Notes under the pieces: model-generated
The model's database searches: none
What the model saw: only the letters and a program-made list of their open reading frames with translations
What the model was told of the DNA's origin: nothing
Made by a program: the position numbers and the translations under genes
In this document: in pieces, positions 1-10,129 of the stretch
Layout of the letters: every line of letters begins with the position of its first letter
Position numbering within the stretch: the stretch's first letter is position 1
DNA from: Gaeumannomyces sp. JS-464
Lineage: Eukaryota > Ascomycota > Sordariomycetes > Magnaporthales > Magnaporthaceae
Assembly: GCA_002197995.1 (NCBI GenBank)
Contig: NGZR01000001.1
Location: forward strand, 8,246,001 to 8,310,000
DNA: 64,000 nt
Reading direction: 5' to 3'

Positions 1-1
1 C

Positions 2-1591
2 GCAAACAGGGCTCCGGAAGCCGGTGGGCAGGCTTTTCTGGCACCTCCCGAAGTCAAGCAGCTGCCATTTGCAGCACTAGGGGAGGGACGATGGCCAGGG
101 AATGCCGAGGGCGAAATACCTCCAGAAGAGGTCCCTACGGATGGGGACTCGGCCACGGGAATCATCCGACCAAATGGGGCCGCCGAACAGCAGTCTTGTT
201 GGGAACGTGAGGAGCCTACTGGTGCCTCGTTTGCGCCGATCAACGTCAAGGTCGTTTCGCCAACACGTGAACCCCCACCAGAGTTGCCAGAGCCCACCGG
301 GATTTTGGAGGGTCAGCTTGAGGCTCGGGCCGTATTTGGCAGTCGCTACTGGCCAGATAAGAACTGGGCCCAATTCCGGCCAACGCAGTTTGTAGCAGGC
401 GGGCTACTGGACGAGCTCTTGGAGATGGAACTCAGAGAACTGCCCAACGGCAAGAAGTACACCCTAAAGGTTCCTCGCGTTGGTGTGTGCCGCTACGACG
501 TCCAGGAAGGAAACCAACTTTCGACAACCGGATAGGACCACTGGGTTATCGCCGTCGTCGACTGGAGCCGGAGAACGTTCACGGCTTGGGAATGAGCGAG
601 ATGTTTGACCGGTCGAAGGAGGAGTATGGAGAGGCGCTGGGCTTTCCTCTTGACGGAACATCGCTTGAGGTAAGGAACCCGAATGACTTGCTAAGTACCC
701 AGCTAATCACTTCAGCTCGGAAACTACACCCCCGACTACTGCTGTGCCTTTAGATGTTGCGAGGCCTTGCGTTCCTACTTTCTTGGGTACTCGACGACGC
801 GAGACGGGCCTTCCCTTCGGCTGTTCTACCTGAGACGACTGTTGCAATTCCTGAAAAACGACGTGCCAGTGTTGCCGCCTTTGCTGCCATCGCCATCGGA
901 TGTCGACCGCGGCACGAACATCCCGGAAGAAGCTACACCACAGCGGATAAATTCGGCAATAGGGCCAGCGTCCTTACCTCTACGTAGCCCTTCTGGACCT
1001 AGCTTAGCGCCGCCGAGCGGACGTGAGCCAAACTATCTGGATGCTGCACACGCCATACCACAGCTATCCACCCAGGCTCCTACGCAGTATGGCGGGACAA
1101 CCGCGGCCAAAAACCCATGCGAGGGCCCCGTATCTCCACTCTCAGCAATGAATAGCAATGACTTTGCCAACCTCAAACGCGAACACGTCGTAGCTTCATC
1201 TGCTGGCCTTGCCGCTATTTCGAGGCCACGCCCAGCGAACCAAGCTCCGTCAGCAAAACAGCCTCTGCTCAACCAACCTACGACGGATCCCGAGCAACTG
1301 CCTGATGCACCTTCCCCTCCAACAACAAACTCCGCAAGCTCCTCGCCACCTGAGAGCGATGATGGGAACGGGACCTGTTCCTCAAGCGACACCACGTCGA
1401 TATCCTCTGGGAACGGGCCGACCCGGATGGACTTCGTAGCGATCTGGACGGCGAAAGCCCCCAAGCCGCGACCACACGGTGCTCGTCACCGGTATCGCCT
1501 CGAGGAAACCGGCTCGAGTTTGGTGATATGGGAGAAAGATTGGCGTCAAGCCTCCAGGGCATTGCCGCAAAAGACCAGTTTGGTGGCATGA
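2..1591 (+). pseudogene. Broken C48/Ulp1-like cysteine protease-type gene, 5' partial
   Basis: One frame is open from the window edge to a TAG at 533-535 and continues directly behind it with DHWVIAVVDW (536-565). That resembles the His-Trp...Val-Val-Asp active-site block of C48/Ulp1 peptidases, which cleave SUMO-like modifiers. It stops at TGA 593-595; a one-base shift (restart ATG 592) gives a frame through 669, then a 46-bp GT-AG intron (670-715) restores the first frame, which stays open to 1591. After the intron, a Cys-rich stretch (716-780) could hold the nucleophile, but no DCG motif is visible. The rest is Pro/Ser-rich low complexity (about 870-1440). TAG from CAG fits RIP. The start lies outside the window. 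It could be a host gene or a captured transposon gene. The family call rests on one motif. The breaks are seen directly; the function is inferred. Confidence 0.5.
670..715 (+). other. Predicted spliceosomal intron, 46 bp
   Basis: It has a GTAAGG donor, a GCTAAT-type branch region about 14 bases before the end, and a TTCAG acceptor. Its length (not a multiple of 3) joins the frame ending at 669 to the long frame starting at 716. Size and signals are typical of filamentous ascomycete introns. Confidence 0.7.
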
Positions 1592-1779
1592 CCTCTGTGG
1601 GCTTGGCGGACCGAGTTGACTGGACATCGCTTTATAAACTAATCAAACCGCCACAGGAGGGCTACGACCTCCTTATGGTCGGGCGTGGTCCCGGTGGAAA
1701 CGGCTTCTCGAAACTGTATTTACCTGAAGAGGTGGGGTTTAAGGTTCCGGATTTTTCCAACATGAGCGCACCATCCTGA
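1444..1779 (+). other. Overlapping open frame, possible C-terminal continuation
   Basis: This frame runs in +1 relative to the preceding gene frame and stays open to a TGA at 1777-1779. Residues around 1570-1770 look protein-like (a VDWTSLYKLIKPP block followed by a Gly-rich GRGPGGNG stretch). It may be the tail of the broken C48-like gene reached by a frameshift or an unseen intron. No convincing GT-AG pair of suitable length was found, and I do not recognise the family. Confidence 0.25.
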
Positions 1780-2415
1780 CGCCCGACCCGTATTCCTATT
1801 TCTTGTATCGCGACCCCTTACATGCCAGACGTGCTTCCGCATGCATCCGTCCATTTAACCTCGGCTATTGTCAGCTACACATGCGTCGCGCCCGTAAAAG
1901 GCTTGACCGTGCTAAGCCCATGCATCCGTACCGCGAAGGAGTCCTGCGATTTGTTTAAGCCCGCCGTTGATGGAGTTCCCGTCGGTTTAAACCCGTATCT
2001 TCCCCGGCTTTGTGGCGTTATGTTCCTGGATTGCCAAGGGCAGTCCTGGGATAAGGGAAAGATGTCCTGTCCCCGGGAGAACGTCGACAGCCAAAAGCGG
2101 CTTTTAAGTTGGGTGGGTTGGGTGGGGTTTGGGTCGGACACGACACTAAACCAGATAACGAATGGCTTACAACTGATCTATAACGATCATTAATGCTGAG
2201 AACGCCGAGTGTAACGTAGCAAGGGCCGGATTTGGTTGAAAATTAAGCCTAAAAAAAGAGAAGTCTCCTTTAAAAATAAATACCGAACGGTTTTAAAGGT
2301 TGCGGAGGCATTTATACCCCACCTTTCCTTTACGCCCCGCCTTTTGTGGAACCCACGAGCAGGAGCCGGAAATGGCTTTCTGATAGCCAAAAACGGGTAA
2401 GTGAGTAAGTAAGTT
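1780..2415. other. Non-coding stretch with no gene seen
   Basis: No convincing reading frame. Composition falls from GC-balanced to AT-rich toward the LINE boundary. It holds a G-quadruplex motif (2111-2133), a repeated CATGCATCCGT at about 1841 and 1920, and at 2397-2416 a GTAA-type tandem that is probably the 3' tail of the adjoining minus-strand LINE. Confidence 0.5.
2111..2133 (+). other. Canonical G-quadruplex motif
   Basis: Five runs of three to four G separated by loops of 1, 2, 1 and 3 bases match the G3+N1-7 pattern on the plus strand. It sits 300 bp outside the LINE 3' end in non-coding sequence. Confidence 0.6.
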
Positions 2416-2776
2416 ATTTAACGTTAGTAAGTCGGGATTTACCAGTCCCTGCCTCCCAAGGGGCATATAACGTGCTAGCGCTACCTAAATTAAACATTAG
2501 GCTATATATTGCTATCCGGCGGCTAGCAAAATTAAACCCGAAAGCATACGGAGGTCGGGCCGCGTTCCGGCGCTTTTTGTTAGTAAGCGGGCAATCGGCG
2601 GTAAGGCGTATGTATATACGCCAGGGCGTTATAAAGCGCTGCGGGTGGTAATAGTGCGTTCGGCCGGCGAGCATGCCGATAAAGGGGTAAGGCCGGGGTT
2701 TAGGCTGGAAGGTTTTTCGAAACCCCCAGGGCCCGGCCGGAAGTGCGGGGATTAACAAGCTTACTGTTAATCCCAA
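2414..2776 (-). other. Open frame in LINE copy A 3' region
   Basis: A 120-residue frame lies downstream of ORF2. The equivalent stretch of copy B (about 13990-14328) reads in the same frame, sharing blocks such as YIRLTAD, PLTNK, RRNAAR, ASRRIAI and AGTGKSRLTNVK, with one stop before the last block and a frame break near its start. It may be a genuine short ORF or a 3' UTR that happens to stay open because it lacks CpA-derived stops. No family recognised. Confidence 0.35.
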
Positions 2777-2835
2777 TGTATAAAGGAAAAGGTAAACTGT
2801 GTAAAAGCAAAAGGAAAAGGTTATATGCGGGCTTT

Positions 2836-5800
2836 TTAGGCTTTATTATTATCGTTTAGCGATAGTGTAATAATTGGTGGTTTCGACGAACGAAGTAAAA
2901 AGGAAGGGCTTTTAAACAGCCGTTTCCAATATTTAAGCTTATCGAAAGCCGGGGAAAGGTTCGTTATAGGCCATTTATTTTTTGCCGTTTTAGCCAGCTT
3001 GTAAAATATAAGGTGGAAAAGAGATTTATTTCGCTTATAGCGGCACGGGTTATCGTCCTCGTGTTCGAATTTTCGGTAATACCAGTTAAAATCCCCGTAG
3101 CCGGTGCGTGCGGCTATTAGCTTTTGTAATACGGAGCGGTGTAATTGCAAAGCTTCGGGCGTATGCTACGGGGCCGGCGGGGGCTTATAGCCTTATACCG
3201 TACCGGAAGGTTGTTTTCGAACCACGTATTGCGGGCGTCCCGGGCCGTTTTTCGGGCTAAAGCTTTTACTTTGGCAATTATTGGTTTAGCGTGTTAAGGG
3301 ATCGGTAAAACCGTGCTTAATTTTGCTTTAACGTCAGCTTTTTCGTTCCCGGGGATTTTCGTATATCCCGGGAACTATCGAACGTAAACTTAATGCTTAT
3401 TTATAAAGTAATAAACCTTTTTAAAAGCTTTTTAAAAGCTATTAAGCGCCGTGCTTAAAAAGCCGTTAGCCGCCGAGGTATTATCGAGGCACAAGTGGAA
3501 AGTGCAATTGTAAAAGCTCCAAACGGTTTTACGAAGGCCCATCCGGGCCCCTTCCGCCTCGCCGTCGAATACTTCCGCCGGGTGCGCTAACCGGCCGTAC
3601 CCGGAAAGTTTGCGTTAGCCGGTTTGGTATATTACCTAGCCGTATCCAACTGCCCCGTTTTTTACTTTAAACCCGTCGCTATATATTATAACGTCGGTAA
3701 GTAAAAAGGTACAAAGCCACGTTATAAATGCTTTAGCGGCTGTTTGCTTTTTTATATAGCCACCGTAAACCTCGTATATTTATAAAGGAAGTAAGCCGGG
3801 CGGGTGCAAATTGGAAGGAGTTTAGCCGTTTTTTGCAAAAAGGTCGCAAACTTGCCGGGTAAACCTGCTTTAAGCTTTCGAACGTTAATAACCGGTTTAG
3901 CCGCTGCGGTTAAAAGTGATTTTCCGGAACCGTATTTATACAGGCCGCAAAACGGAAGCGGGCTTATTTTAATAGCGTTTAAGCGCTTAAAATGCCGGAT
4001 TCGTAATGCAATGCGTTTATCGATGTGGTTTTCCAAATTGGGATTATTGCTTTAAAAAACGCGGTTAAAACTTTATTAACCCGTTCGATTAAATAGCCTT
4101 AGCGAATGATTTGTTATTATGCCGGTTTATACGGGTGTGGTTTAGTTTTACCCTTATATTATACTTCGGCCTCGTATAAAGCCGTAGGGATTATAACCGT
4201 TATAACGGCTTTGTAAACCGAATATGCCGGTATTCCCCCTATCGAATTCGTAAGCCTTCGAAAGTGGTTAGTAACGTTTTAAGCTTTTGCAACCTTGTTA
4301 TTTACGTGGGTTTTAAAATTAAGCTTTTAGTTAAAAAAAACCCTTAATTACCGTAAAGCTTTTGTAGCTTATTATATCGTAAGGCTTTCCGCCGTAACCG
4401 CCGGGGTTATAGGATTTTTCCGCTTAAAAAAGTGCATAAGCTCGCACTTCCCCGGGTTGAAAGCCACTTTATTAGCCTTTCCTTAACAAAGGATTTCCGT
4501 TACCGTTACTTTTGCTTTACGAAAGCACTTTTTCGAAGTGCTACCCGTTACGCCAATGCCTATATCGTCCGCGTATTTGTACTTAACCGCTTTTGCTTTG
4601 GGTAGGATTTCGGCTATATAAAGCATAAATAGGACCGGTAACGCCGGTAACCTTTAAAGTAGCCCGCAATCCGGGAAAAAAAAAGGTGTCGTAGCGTTTT
4701 TTAAACGCATTTTAACCACCCTGTTTTTTATAAAAAATAATACCCATCGTATTAACGTTGGATTTTAGCCTTAGTTTAAAAGCTTTAAAAGGAGCTTTCG
4801 GCAAAGTACGGCGTTAAAAGCCTTTTGTACATTTATGGTAATAAAAGCGGCCGTTTTATGCTTTTAAAAGGCCCGTTTCACCTTATAAGCTACGCATGCC
4901 GTTAAATTGATAGCGGTTTTTTCAAAGTAGCCCCGGCGTGTTACGGGTTATAAGCCCGTATTGTAATGCGAGGGACGCCATTTGTAAAGCCATTAACCGT
5001 TTTAGCCTTTTTTTTTAAGCACGAAAGCAAAGCTATCGGGCGGTAGGATTTTGGGTCCGTTATATCCGTTTTATTCGGCTTTTTTAGCATAACCACTTCC
5101 GTTGTGCGGAAAAGGGCCGGGTAATGCCCGGCTTTAAAGCAAGCTTCGATAAAAGCCTTAACGTATTCCCTTATTGCTAGCTACGCCGTTATAAATAGCT
5201 TAACCGTTAAAAAGTTAACGCTTAAAGCCGTGTTTGCCGTGCTAACGGTGTACTTTCGGCATTTTTTTAAAAAAACGTAAAGGTCCCACGAGAATTGTGC
5301 GGTTTTTTGGGTAGCCTTTTACTATAACGGGTTTTTTTATAAATCGTTTTCCGCCGTAAACTTACGGAGGATTTTACGGCTTAATATTTCCGTTTTATCA
5401 TTTAAGGTTATTATAACCTTTTTGTTAATATTTAATAGGGGAAGCCGTATAGCGGGTATAAATTTATGCCATTTTATAATACGGTATAACGCTTTCGGGA
5501 AATCCACTTCTTTTAATACGCTAGTTTAATGCTATTTTTTAACCGTTCGAACCGTTGCTTTTAAAGCACGGGTTTCGGCCGTAAAAAGCCCGCCGTTTCC
5601 CATAGCTTTTATAAAGTCCCGTTAAGCGTTAACGCATTTTTTATTCCATTAAGGTTAACCTTTTTTTTTTAATTTTAAACCCCCGGTCGAAAGCTATTAA
5701 CGCATTTTTTAATAGGTTTATTAATATTTCAGCCGTTTTATTTAAGTAATTCGCAATGCTTAGGTTTATAAATGGTAATAAACTGCCGGTTTTTATTATT

Positions 5801-6560
5801 ACCACGTTTGTAAAAAACGGTAGTTTATCGTTTAATAACGTAATACGCCGGTAATTCGAAACGAAATTATTACGGTTAAAAATTTCAATCCGTATTATGC
5901 GATAGTCCGAATCGGTTGCTAACGAAAGGTTAATTTCCGCTATTATTAAAAGGGCGTTAAAAAAGGTAAAATCCAAAACGCTTTTATCGTTATGCGTAAG
6001 TTAACCTAGGTCGGTAAGTAAAAAAAGGTTATAAATATTAGCTTATTGGGTTATATCCTAGCTTTTATTCCTATTACTTTTAACCGAATCCTACGCCGGA
6101 AACCTTACGTTAAAATCCCTAATTATAATGCATTTTGCCGTTAAACGTTAACGCAGCAAAAAGTTTAACGAAAGTTCCGAAAGGTTTTTTAAAAGTTTGT
6201 ATATGTTAACGAAAGTGCACCTGGTTACGGTAAACTAAAGGATATCCCGGGTACTGCTTGCCGGCCGGTCCGCTACCGGCCGAAGCCCCGGGTTTTTCCG
6301 CACGTAAGTTATTATTTTAGGTTTAGTTTAATAATCGTGCTAGTTATCCACCGGGGTACATAGCTCGTATAACGGGTAAATGCAAATTATAAACTTCTTT
6401 TTCCACGCGTTAAAAAGCTTTTGCATTAGCACCACGTTAATATTTTAGCTTTAAAATAATTGGAGCAAAATAGCCGCCGTTTCCCAATTACGTCGGACGT
6501 TCGTTTAAACGGCGGTTAAAGCACGGCGGCGTTTAGGGCGAAGCCCCGAGCACCGGGCTT
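2836..6560 (-). pseudogene. LINE copy A ORF2 remnant (EN-RT-RNase H)
   Basis: On the minus strand, a degenerate endonuclease block lies near 6105-6130, where GDFNAR has become RDFNVR. The RT catalytic motif YADD is intact at 4564-4575, followed by the LYGAEVW block (about 4150-4240). RNase H comes next (about 3300-3700), then an open C-terminal stretch (2836-3150) containing TGYGDFNWYYRKF and a decayed CxC...H...C finger. The frame is interrupted throughout by stops consistent with CpA-to-TpA change. The product would have nicked DNA and reverse-transcribed the LINE RNA; this copy cannot. Domain order and the intact YADD make the family call secure; exact ORF limits are approximate. Confidence 0.75.
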
Positions 6561-6646
6561 TATTACTATGCGCTTGTTATATCCAGTTAGCTGCTAGCAT
6601 ACGTAAAAGCGGCGTTAATATATTAAAGGTTTTAATTTTAAAGTTA

Positions 6647-7960
6647 TTAACCAGCGGTACCGCCGGTATCCTTTAAAAGGTTTCCGGTTATTTCCGTAAC
6701 CCTTTTAAGCTCGGAAAGTTTATTTTCATATTTGCTAATATGTCGTAGTTATTAAAACTAACTTTAAGCCTTTTAGCAAAGTGCTTTCCCCTGCCGGCCG
6801 TACGGGCCGCGCTTTTAAAAGCCGGCGAATTTGCTAAGCTTATTTCGGCAGCGTTAACGGTGGCAATAGCGGCAGGAACGACGGCGGCGGCGGGGGTAAC
6901 GAAAGTAACGGCGTTGCCGGTACCGGCCGCGGGATTAGCATTAGCGGTAGCGGTTATAACGGAATTGTTCGTAATAACCGCGGTTGTAAAAAAGGCGTTA
7001 GCGGTGGCGGCAGCGGCGGCCGCGGCGGTGGCGGCGGTAACGGCGGCTTCCACTTTTTTTACCGCCGCCCGGTACGCTTGTGCGCCTAATTTCCTAACCG
7101 CACCTTTTTCCCTTCGGGTTAAATGCTTTAGCATTTCGTTTACCCGTACAAGCTTTATAGGCAGTTCGGGTAGTCGGCTAAATACGGGCCCGAGCAGTTT
7201 GCGCATTGCGAAAAGGCTGTGCACGGCGATACGTGCCGGCCGTCGTTCACTTTCCCGTACCGAAGGCACTTATTAGCCCGGGCACAATTGCAAGCTTCGT
7301 AAAAGCCGTGGCAGCCGGAGGTATGTGCGTAACCGGCGGGTATCGTTATACGCGGCGTAAAAAGAACGTAATCCTTTAAAGTTTAAACCCGGTTACGCGC
7401 GTATAAAAGGATATAATTTATAATATACGCTTTTAGTAATTAGCGCCGGTTTTAAAAAGCTTAACGCTTACCGGTTTATGCTTTGTTTAGGTTTTCACTT
7501 CCTTTCGAATTAGCTTTTCCGATACCGGGACATTTTATTTAAAGCCGTTCGTTAAAAACGTAAGGCATTTAAAAATTACGTAATTAAATTAAATTTTAAA
7601 CTTTTCGATTTTTTCGGCGTTATATAAACGGCTTAATTCGGATCGATATTATAAAAGCCGGTTTTAAATATTAACCGTTTTTACTTTTAACATAAACTTA
7701 ATAAAGGTTTAATAAGCTTCCGGAACGTCGGTTATCGTAAACGGCAAGTTTTTACTATCAGTAAAAGCTTTGCGAATATTAAAGCCCGTTTATTGGTTAG
7801 CTTAAGCTTGTTTTTCTTTTAAGATTTTAATAAAAACCCGGAAATCGGCTTTAGGCCGGGCGGAAAGGCGGGGCTCCCGGGGTGCACGGTTTTTTAAAGC
7901 TTATGCGGGTTGCTAAAGCTGTTAAAACCTTATTCGGGCCGCCGCCGCGTAAGTAATCCG
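6647..7960 (-). pseudogene. LINE copy A ORF1 remnant (Gag-like, zinc knuckles)
   Basis: The minus strand encodes CCHC-type knuckles (about 7150-7310) with a Cys/His pattern typical of LINE ORF1 RNA-binding proteins, followed by a basic helix (MLKHLTRREKGAVRKLG...) and an Ala-rich tail. Comparison with copy B shows a one-base deletion just after the last knuckle (Asn-Cys-Leu here, Asn-Cys-Phe-Ile there) and another near 6700, so the apparent 194-residue frame 6688-7269 is only partly the true one. The plausible ancestral stop is TAA at 6647-6649. ORF1 proteins bind the element RNA. The Ala-rich open frame on the opposite strand here is a shadow. Confidence 0.65.
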
Positions 7961-8093
7961 GGGGCGGGCGTTACGGGTTAAGCGCGTAAAGTTCCGGGGC
8001 CTCGTAAAGGTTTCTTTCCTTTTAACCCGGCGTTAGCAAGCCGAAAAAAGCTTGTTTAGCGTATTTAATAAAACAATTCTTCTAGCCGTTAGC

Positions 8094-8648
8094 TTTAAAA
8101 ATTGCCACCTTTTTCGAATTTCTTAATTTTTAACAATATGCTGTTAATGCACACTGCTAAATTGCATACAAATCTTTAACACCCGCTAATTAGCGACTTA
8201 ACACTAATAACCACGCCCGCTAACGGCGCTGGCGATGGCAACATGCCGTTGCTAACAGCCCCTTTTTCGGCCAATAGGGTGGCGCGCGCCCTCCTCGTCG
8301 GCCTAACGGCTTGGAAAAACGCGCCGCTGCCACCCGGGCTTCCCCGCGCGTTAACGCACCCGACCACGCCGTTCCCGTTGCGAAATTCGCAACACTTAAC
8401 AAAACCCGTTTAAAGCTAAAAAGGCACTTATAACGGCAATACCGGCACAAATGCCCCTTTTTTTTCCTTTTTTTTTCCCTTTTTACCCCCGGCTTACGCG
8501 CCCACCTTTTAAGTCGGCTGCGGCGGCCGCGGAGGAAATTATTACGAGTTACAGCCGTAAGCAATAGCAAACGGCTTTAATTTGCACAACTTTCGCCCGT
8601 TTTATTAACGCCGGCATCGCTTTCTTTCCATTAAAAGCAATCCCCGAA
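8094..8648 (+). repeat. Repeat X, copy 1 (between the two LINEs)
   Basis: This ~555-bp sequence is separated from the LINE sequences on both sides and recurs as its reverse complement at 14364-14918. It is GC-richer than the LINEs and has a C/T-rich tract at about 8457-8490. Short open frames (8176-8367 and 8220-8570, minus) show no recognisable domain and are not supported as genes. It sits against the LINE 5' ends on both sides. Confidence 0.7.
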
Positions 8649-8799
8649 GTTAACGGCTGGAAGGATTGTTTTATTAAATACGCTAAACAAGCTTTTTTCG
8701 GCCTGCTAACGCCGGTTTAAAAGGAAAAAAACCTTTACGAAGCCCCGGAACTTTACGCGTTTAACCCGTAACGCCCGCCCCTAATTACTTACGCGGCGG

Positions 8800-10098
8800 C
8801 GGCCCGAATAGGGCTTTAACAGCTTTAGCAACCCGCATAAGCTTTAAAAAACCGTGCACCCCGGGAGCCCCGCTTTTCCGCCCGGCTTAAAGCCGATTTC
8901 CGGGTTTTTATTAAAATTCTAAAAGAAAAACAAGTTTAAGCCAACTAATAAACGGGTTTTAATATCCGCAAAACCTTTACCGATAGCAAAAACCTGCCGT
9001 TTATAATAGCCGACGTCCCGGAAGCTTATCGAACTTTTATTAAGTTCGTGTTAAAATAAAAACGGCTAATATTTAAAACCGGCTTTTGCAGTATTAATTC
9101 GAATTAAACCGTTTATATAACGCCGAAAAAATCGAAAAACCCGAAATTTGGTTTAATTACGTAATTTCCAAATGCCTTACGTTTTTAGCGAACGGCTTTA
9201 AACAAAATGTCCCGGTATTAAAAAAGCTGGTCCGGGAGGAAATGAAAGTTTAAATAAAGCATAAGCCGGTAAACGTTAAACCTTTTAAAACCGGCGTTAA
9301 TTATTAAAAACGTATGTTATAAATTATATCCTTTTACACGCGCGTAACCAGGTTTAAATTTTAAAAAATTACGTTTTTTTTACGCCGCGTATAACGACAC
9401 CCGCCGGTTACCTAACATACCTTCGGCTGCTACGGCTTTTACGTAGCCCGTAATTATACCCGGGCTAATAAATGCTTTCGGTGCGGGAAAATAAACGACG
9501 GCCAGCACGCATCGCCGTGCACGGCCTTTCCGCAATGCGCAAACTGCTTAAGCCCGTATTTAACCGACCACCCGAACTGCTTTATAAAGCTTGTACGGGT
9601 AAACGAAATGCTAAAGCATTTAACCCGTAAAGAAAAAGGCGCGGTTAAGAAATTAGGCGCACAAGCGTACCGGGCGGCGGTAAAAAAAAGTGGAAGCCGC
9701 CGTTGCCGCCGCTACCGCCACGGCCGCCGCTGCCGTTACCGCCAACGCCTTTTTTACAACCGCGGTTATTACGAACATTTCCGTTATAACCGCTACCGTT
9801 AATGCTAATCCGCGGCCGGTACCGGTAACGCCGCTGCTTTCGTTACCCCGCCGCCGCCGCCGTTTTTGCCGCTGCTACCACCGCCGACGCTGCCGAAGTA
9901 AACCCGGCAAATTCGCCGGCTTTCGAAAGCGCGGCCCGTACGGCCGACAAAAGAAAGCACTTTGCCAAAAGGCTTAAAGTTAATTCTAATAATTAATACG
10001 ATATATTGGCAAATATGAAAATAGACCTTTCCGAGCCCGAAAAGGTTACCGAAATAACCGGAAACCCCCCGGAGGATACCGGCGGTACCGCCGGCTAA
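8800..10098 (+). pseudogene. LINE copy B ORF1 remnant (Gag-like, zinc knuckles)
   Basis: A frame with RIP-type stops runs from about 8800 into zinc knuckles (9420-9590) with spacing CFRCG...H...C...CANC...H...C, then in the same frame into a basic helix (MLKHLTRKEKGAVKKLG). An extra A in the A-run at about 9686 shifts the frame; the Ala-rich continuation (TANAFFTTAVITN) follows in the next frame at 9690-9830. The last block (SEPEKVTEITGN) ends at TAA 10096-10098. ORF1 proteins chaperone the LINE RNA. The knuckles being in frame with the helix here, unlike copy A, shows the copy A deletion is secondary. Confidence 0.7.
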
Positions 10099-10129
10099 CA
10101 ACCTTAAAACTTAAACCCTTAATATATTA

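Larger units (their letters stand above)
2416..8093 (-). mobile_element. Tad-type non-LTR retrotransposon (LINE), copy A, RIP-inactivated
   Basis: This minus-strand copy of a two-ORF LINE matches the plus-strand copy B (8649-14328) over its length. In minus-strand order it has a ~200-bp leader, an ORF1 with zinc knuckles, then ORF2 with apurinic-type endonuclease, reverse transcriptase, RNase H and a Cys/His C-terminal domain. That layout is diagnostic of Tad-clade fungal LINEs, which copy their RNA at a nicked target. The 3' end (about 2416) is followed by a GTAA tandem, that is TTAC repeats on the element strand. Dozens of TAA/TAG codons at Gln/Trp positions break both ORFs. The 5' boundary near 8093 is placed where similarity to copy B stops, so it is accurate to a few bases. 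Confidence 0.85.

Noticed and set aside
2190..2390. 66-residue minus frame as a gene
   Set aside because: Short, no domain, lies between the LINE tail and the G-quadruplex in non-coding sequence.
6860..7276. 138-residue Ala-rich plus-strand frame
   Set aside because: It is the complement of the Ala-rich LINE ORF1 region; the minus strand matches copy B and carries the zinc knuckles.
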